Source: Spirochaetaceae bacterium
GTDB lineage: Bacteria; Spirochaetota; Spirochaetia; Treponematales; Treponemataceae
Direction of reading: 5' to 3'
Length of the DNA stretch: 9,727 nucleotides
Assembly: GCA_031285525.1 (NCBI GenBank)
Contig: JAITWB010000214.1
Span: 1 to 9,727 of the forward strand
The notes beneath the pieces were generated by a model. That model searched no databases and had not been told where the DNA came from. It saw nothing but the letters and a program-made list of their open reading frames with translations. Positions 7,045 through 9,727 of this stretch are shown here, one piece after another. The number at the start of each line of letters is the position of its first letter. The first letter of the stretch is position 1. Both the position numbers and the translations under genes were made by a program.

Positions 7045-7073
7045 GGCAATGTATTGCCAAGCAATTTATTGCC
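7045..7073. promoter_or_regulatory. Tandem palindromic operator candidate, two 14-bp GGCAAT-N2-ATTGCC units
   Basis: Copy 1 (7045-7058) is GGCAAT-GT-ATTGCC with perfect arms. Copy 2 (7060-7073) is AGCAAT-TT-ATTGCC, one arm position off. They are separated by one base, a 15-bp period. The block lies between the divergent flcA-like and glycogen-binding-protein genes. Its right end overlaps the predicted -35 (TTGCCA, 7069-7074) of the plus-strand promoter. This looks like two adjacent sites for a dimeric regulator, which could repress the plus gene and also affect the minus gene. The regulator is unknown. Confidence 0.55.
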
Positions 7074-7098
7074 ACCCACTGTTAAGATTCTGCATAAT
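7069..7098 (+). promoter_or_regulatory. sigma70-like promoter of the glycogen-binding-protein gene
   Basis: TTGCCA (7069-7074), 18-bp spacer, CATAAT (7093-7098), 9 of 12 consensus matches. The predicted start near 7105 leaves a short leader carrying AAAGGA (7113-7118) before the start codons at 7121 and 7124. The -35 lies within the second palindrome of the tandem operator candidate. Confidence 0.45.
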
Positions 7099-7120
7099 TT
7101 CCCGATAATTGTAAAGGATT

Positions 7121-7849
7121 ATGATGCATAGATACCGTATTTTTATAGTTTTATATATCCTTATTTCCCCTGTTTTTGCGACGACTCAGATAGATCCCTT
7201 TGTAAAGGAATCCCTGGTTGCCCAGATAGAGCAAGCCCGGGAACCCCGGATCATCGATAAGTACGCCGTATTTACTGCGGACGGTTCCGCCCGATTCACC
7301 GGTATTGTATTCGATTACGAAAACTACCGGACGATCCATCCCTTTAGCAGGATCGTAAACCGTACCGATGACGGACGGGAGCTGAATTCGGTTCTATTCT
7401 ATATAGTAGAACTACCGGAACATATCTCCGCCATCAAATACCGGATCATAGTGGATGGGCTCTGGACGACGGATCCCATGAACACATTGAAGGTGTTCGA
7501 CAGTCAAGCAGGCATCTATCTTTCTTCACTCACCTTCTCCCCTCGCAAGGAGTTTAAAACAGCAACCGTACCGGGAAATATGACCCATTTTGTCTACGAA
7601 GGTCTCCCCGGACAGACTCTCCGGCTTGCAGGGAGCTTTAATGGCTGGGATTCTTTTATGTATGAAATGCGAGAAACCTCTCCGGGAATATATCAGATCG
7701 ATATTCCCCTCCCCCCAGGAACCTATTTTTATGCCTTTTTCTCAGGAACAAACCAGTTTGGAGACGCTAAAAACCCGGATCGCCGATACACTGCTGATGG
7801 GAAAACAGCCTCAGTTATAACAGTTCCGCAGAGTTCCGCAAGTCGTTAA
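7121..7849 (+). CDS. Secreted protein with glycogen-binding (CBM48/AMPK-type E-set) domain
   Basis: A 242-residue exported protein: hydrophobic signal peptide with probable cleavage after SPVFA (residue 20), no lipobox. Residues about 155-237 match the CBM48/AMPK glycogen-binding E-set fold: LRLAGSFNGWD (168-177), then GIYQIDIPLPPGTYFYAFF and a DAKNPDRRYTADG turn. Residues about 45-140 contain KYRIIVDGLWTTDPMN (106-121), also typical of this fold, so the mature protein is probably two E-set domains in tandem. There is no catalytic glycosidase domain. Role unknown: envelope sugar binding or a protein-protein scaffold are both possible. Two adjacent ATGs (7121, 7124) exist; AAAGGA is better spaced for the second. 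It is divergent from the flcA-like gene with a shared tandem palindrome between them, and its 3' end overlaps the minus-strand 56-codon gene by 35 bases. Confidence 0.85.
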   Translation: MMHRYRIFIVLYILISPVFATTQIDPFVKESLVAQIEQAREPRIIDKYAVFTADGSARFTGIVFDYENYRTIHPFSRIVNRTDDGRELNSVLFYIVELPEHISAIKYRIIVDGLWTTDPMNTLKVFDSQAGIYLSSLTFSPRKEFKTATVPGNMTHFVYEGLPGQTLRLAGSFNGWDSFMYEMRETSPGIYQIDIPLPPGTYFYAFFSGTNQFGDAKNPDRRYTADGKTASVITVPQSSASR

Positions 7850-7985
7850 GCGCAAAGAGCAGCTCCCGTTTGGCGCCCTCTTTTTTCTCGGAAATATCAT
7901 CTTCTTCAAAATCAAGCAAATTATAAAACAAGGCTCTCACTTCGTCCAGTTTGTCGTTAATCTCATACATTCTATCGCTGCGCAT
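7815..7985 (-). CDS. Small charged helical protein, 56 residues, unrecognised
   Basis: Minus-strand ORF from ATG 7985 to TAA 7815. The protein begins MRSDRMYEINDKLDEV and reads as two amphipathic helices (about residues 4-25 and 33-54) joined by an acidic DFEEDDIS turn; 23 of 56 residues are charged (14 Asp/Glu, 9 Lys/Arg). A small helical-hairpin adaptor or regulator is plausible but no family is recognised. Support for it being real: helical periodicity throughout, no other gene from 7850 to 8164, and a promoter-like sequence (TTGTTT-N17-TAGAAT) ending 6 bp before the ATG. There is no Shine-Dalgarno sequence. Translation from the second methionine (7970) is possible. Its last 35 bases overlap the end of the glycogen-binding-protein gene in antisense. 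It is divergent from the GHKL-HDOD gene. Confidence 0.6.
   Translation of the reverse strand: MRSDRMYEINDKLDEVRALFYNLLDFEEDDISEKKEGAKRELLFALNDLRNSAELL
7854..7886 (+). terminator. Possible intrinsic terminator of the glycogen-binding-protein gene
   Basis: AAAGAG (7854-7859) can pair with CTCTTT (7878-7883), with a partly paired GC-rich interior around a CGTTT loop, followed by further T residues to 7886. It starts 5 bases after the stop at 7849, a normal place for a terminator. The interior stem has a mismatch, so strength is uncertain. The same bases encode the middle of the minus-strand 56-residue protein. Confidence 0.35.
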
Positions 7986-7991
7986 AGCGCA

Positions 7992-8020
7992 ATTCTAGCA
8001 TATATGCGAGCCTAAAACAA
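7992..8020 (-). promoter_or_regulatory. sigma70-like promoter of the 56-residue gene, predicted leaderless start
   Basis: Read on the minus strand: TTGTTT (8020-8015), 17-bp spacer, TAGAAT (7997-7992). Six bases separate it from the ATG at 7985, so transcription is predicted to begin on the A of the start codon. An eight-base A-tract (8033-8026 on this strand) lies just upstream of the -35 and could act as an UP element. Found by eye. Confidence 0.5.
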
Positions 8021-8071
8021 TGATCTTTTTTTTCGTAAAATTCTTCTAAAAAGTGCAAAAAACATCCGTTC

Positions 8072-8100
8072 TTGTATTCTTTTGGAAAAAAATATACTAT
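8072..8100 (+). promoter_or_regulatory. sigma70-like promoter of the GHKL-HDOD gene
   Basis: TTGTAT (8072-8077), 17-bp spacer, TACTAT (8095-8100), 7 of 12 consensus matches. Expected start of transcription is 8107, giving a 58-base leader before ATG 8165 with an AGAGGA ribosome binding site at 8151-8156. A perfect TTGACA also occurs at 8133-8138, but no acceptable -10 follows it at 16-18 bp. Confidence 0.4.
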
Positions 8101-8164
8101 ACTGCTATGGCATCTGTTAAAATTATTGTTTTTGACAGACTGTTCTATGTAGAGGATTACACCT

Positions 8165-9661
8165 ATGATACAGCAACAAGAATTGACTGTGGATTTACCA
8201 AAAATACAACGAGCGGCGCAAACAGGAATACCCCTGTCGATTACAACCTATACCCTCCCCCGAGAGATGGAGACCTACGTAAACGAAATACTCTCCACCT
8301 TCCTTGCAGAACTGCATCAAGAGGAACTATATGATTATCTCTCCTATTGTCTTAGGGAACTTGGAATAAATGCAAAGAAAGCCAATACCAAGCGGGTCTA
8401 TTTTCAGGAAAAAAACTATAATATAGCCGATCCGGTTCAGTATGAAGAAGGGATGAGGAACTTCAAAATGGAGACCCTTGCAAATATAGATCACTATCTG
8501 AATCTCCAGAAAACTCAGGGACTCTATATCAAAATACTGTTTCAGGTTAAAAATAACCAGATACGGCTTGAGGTTCGCAATAATGTTGAACTGACATCTT
8601 TCGAATACAAGCGTATCCATGACAAACTTGCAAAGGCTGAGCAATACGAGTCCATAGAGGAAACATTTCTCTCAGATCAGGACGAATCCGAAGGTGCCGG
8701 GCTTGGTCTCATTATAATGATCCTCATGCTGCAAAAGATCGATGGAGGAGAACACAGCTATCATATAGAGACAAGCAACGGCGAAACAATCGCTGTTATA
8801 TCCCTTCCCCTTAGTGTAAAAATACAGAGCGAAGTTGTAGCTCTCTCACGGGAGATCGTTTCCCGGATAAACGATTTGCCCCAGTTTCCCGAAAATATCC
8901 TCACCATCAACCGCCTGCTCAACGATCCCCATTCCGAACTGGCGGATATTGCCCATCACGTAGCCAGCGATCCGGCACTTACTGCGGATCTGCTCAGGCT
9001 GGTCAATTCCAGTGCCTTTGCCCTCTCCCGAAAGTGCCGGAGTATCCATGAGGCGCTCAAGATGGTCGGAATCAAGGGGCTCAAAAACATTCTCTACTCA
9101 CTAGGCAGTATTCAGACTCTGGGAAGCGCAACGGCAGAACAACGGCGTATCTGGAATCATTGCTATAAAACTGCATTCTATGCCCATTATCTCTCTAAAA
9201 ACCTCCCCCAGATGCGCTCCGTTATAGATGATGCCTACGTCTGCGGTCTGCTCCACGATATGGGTAAAATCATCTTCAGCAGTGTCCTCCCGGAACTTGA
9301 GGAACATATAACCTCTTTTTCTGCAGCAAAGAACATCCCCAAGGAGCTATTTGAACGCCTCTCCGCCGGGATCAATCACGCCGAAATCGGCGCTCTTATC
9401 GCCGAAAAGTGGAATTTCCCTGAGGTTATCATCCAGACCCTCAGGTTTCATCATAATCCGGAGAGTGCCCCGGAGAGCACCCAAAAACTCGTCTCGGTGG
9501 TATACCTCGCAGACATGATGACCCATTATCAGGAACACTCCATCGAATACTACCAGTTTGATGAGGAAATACTCATCAAACTGAATATTACCTCCGAAGA
9601 ACAGATACAAAAACTTATTGCACAAATGGATGCAGCCTTCGAGGCGGAGGGGAACAGGTAG
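8165..9661 (+). CDS. GHKL ATPase-like plus HDOD domain signalling protein
   Basis: A 498-residue soluble, presumably cytoplasmic regulator. Residues about 35-218 resemble a GHKL (histidine-kinase-type) ATPase: an N-box-like ELGINAKKAN with E65, N69 and K72, and a G2 box GAGLGL at 177-182. The G1 DxGxG motif is absent: RNNVEL occupies that place, so nucleotide binding may be lost or changed. There is no phospho-acceptor His domain. Residues about 225-440 are an HDOD domain, starting INDLPQFPENILTINRLL, with a DPALTADLLRLVNSS motif typical of the family. The HD-type ligands appear complete: H332, H364-D365, H405, H429-H430 and D450. HDOD proteins usually act in signalling without proven hydrolase activity. 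The frame is closed upstream by TAG at 8150, so ATG 8165 with AGAGGA about nine bases before it is the start. It is divergent from the 56-residue gene. Confidence 0.88.
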   Translation: MIQQQELTVDLPKIQRAAQTGIPLSITTYTLPREMETYVNEILSTFLAELHQEELYDYLSYCLRELGINAKKANTKRVYFQEKNYNIADPVQYEEGMRNFKMETLANIDHYLNLQKTQGLYIKILFQVKNNQIRLEVRNNVELTSFEYKRIHDKLAKAEQYESIEETFLSDQDESEGAGLGLIIMILMLQKIDGGEHSYHIETSNGETIAVISLPLSVKIQSEVVALSREIVSRINDLPQFPENILTINRLLNDPHSELADIAHHVASDPALTADLLRLVNSSAFALSRKCRSIHEALKMVGIKGLKNILYSLGSIQTLGSATAEQRRIWNHCYKTAFYAHYLSKNLPQMRSVIDDAYVCGLLHDMGKIIFSSVLPELEEHITSFSAAKNIPKELFERLSAGINHAEIGALIAEKWNFPEVIIQTLRFHHNPESAPESTQKLVSVVYLADMMTHYQEHSIEYYQFDEEILIKLNITSEEQIQKLIAQMDAAFEAEGNR

Positions 9662-9727
9662 AAGGTAAAAATGAGGAGGGAGAAAAGAGAAAAAGATGGA
9701 TTTTGCTACTTATTGAACAAATCACTG
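9662..9727 (+). other. Purine-rich end of window, no assignable gene
   Basis: After the HDOD stop the plus strand is very purine-rich for about 35 bases (GAGGAGGGAG and neighbours). A frame from ATG 9671 stays open to the edge (19 codons, with AAGGT just upstream), but its first residues (MRREKREKDG) are dictated by the purine run and give no family signal. A terminator for the HDOD gene is not visible here. Confidence 0.2.

Noticed and set aside
7822..7841. Tandem 10-mer AGTTCCGCAG/AGTTCCGCAA
   Set aside because: Only two copies, inside coding sequence of two overlapping genes; explained by codon content.
8133..8164. Perfect TTGACA box before the GHKL-HDOD gene
   Set aside because: At 16-18 bp the following hexamers (GGATTA, GATTAC, ATTACA) are poor -10 matches, and a start there would fall at or within the start codon region although a good ribosome binding site exists.
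9656..9690. Resemblance of the purine-rich end to one arm of the 1233-1276 hairpin (AAGGT...GAGGGAGAA)
   Set aside because: The similarity is short, gapped and low in complexity; without a second arm in the window it cannot be called a repeat copy.

Overview
The window most likely comes from a free-living or host-associated spirochaete (Spirochaetota) of moderate GC content. The strongest pointer is the 1079-residue gene at 3716-6955 (minus). It has a long acidic cytoplasmic half, one membrane span and a periplasmic TPR half, which is the architecture of the spirochaete periplasmic flagellar collar protein FlcA (Borrelia BB0326). The GHKL-plus-HDOD regulator, the DUF2259-like secreted protein and the polyprenol/diacylglycerol-kinase-like membrane protein fit that assignment. 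The species cannot be named from the sequence.

Layout, left to right. 1-1198 (minus) is the N-terminal third of a large single-chain purL, cut by the window edge; it is read from codon usage and family motifs. A strong hairpin (1233-1276) separates it from a secreted DUF2259-like protein (1270-1962, minus). Divergent from that is an unrecognised eight-span membrane protein (2092-2925, plus). It converges, with only 2 bp between stop codons, on a SEC59/VTE5-type CTP-dependent lipid kinase (2928-3551, minus). Next comes the flcA-like gene (3716-6955, minus). Divergent from it is a secreted protein with a CBM48/AMPK-type glycogen-binding E-set domain (7121-7849, plus). A 56-residue minus-strand gene (7815-7985) overlaps the tail of that gene. 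Divergent again is a GHKL-HDOD regulator (8165-9661, plus). The last 66 bases hold no identifiable gene.

Most genes appear to be single transcription units: each strand switch has its own promoter-like sequence. The main regulatory observations are three. (1) Three genes with no Shine-Dalgarno sequence (purL, the membrane protein at 2092, the 56-aa gene) each have a sigma70-like promoter with an exact 17-bp spacer whose -10 hexamer ends 6-7 bp before the ATG, predicting leaderless mRNAs. Genes with a clear Shine-Dalgarno sequence lack this arrangement. (2) A tandem 14-bp palindrome, GGCAAT-N2-ATTGCC, 15-bp period, sits between flcA and the glycogen-binding-protein gene and overlaps the latter's -35 box. 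It suggests that a collar component and a secreted sugar-binding-like protein are co-regulated. (3) A tentative sigma28-like promoter precedes flcA.

No tRNA, rRNA, CRISPR array, insertion sequence or phage gene was seen. All promoter, operator and terminator calls were made by eye without scoring.
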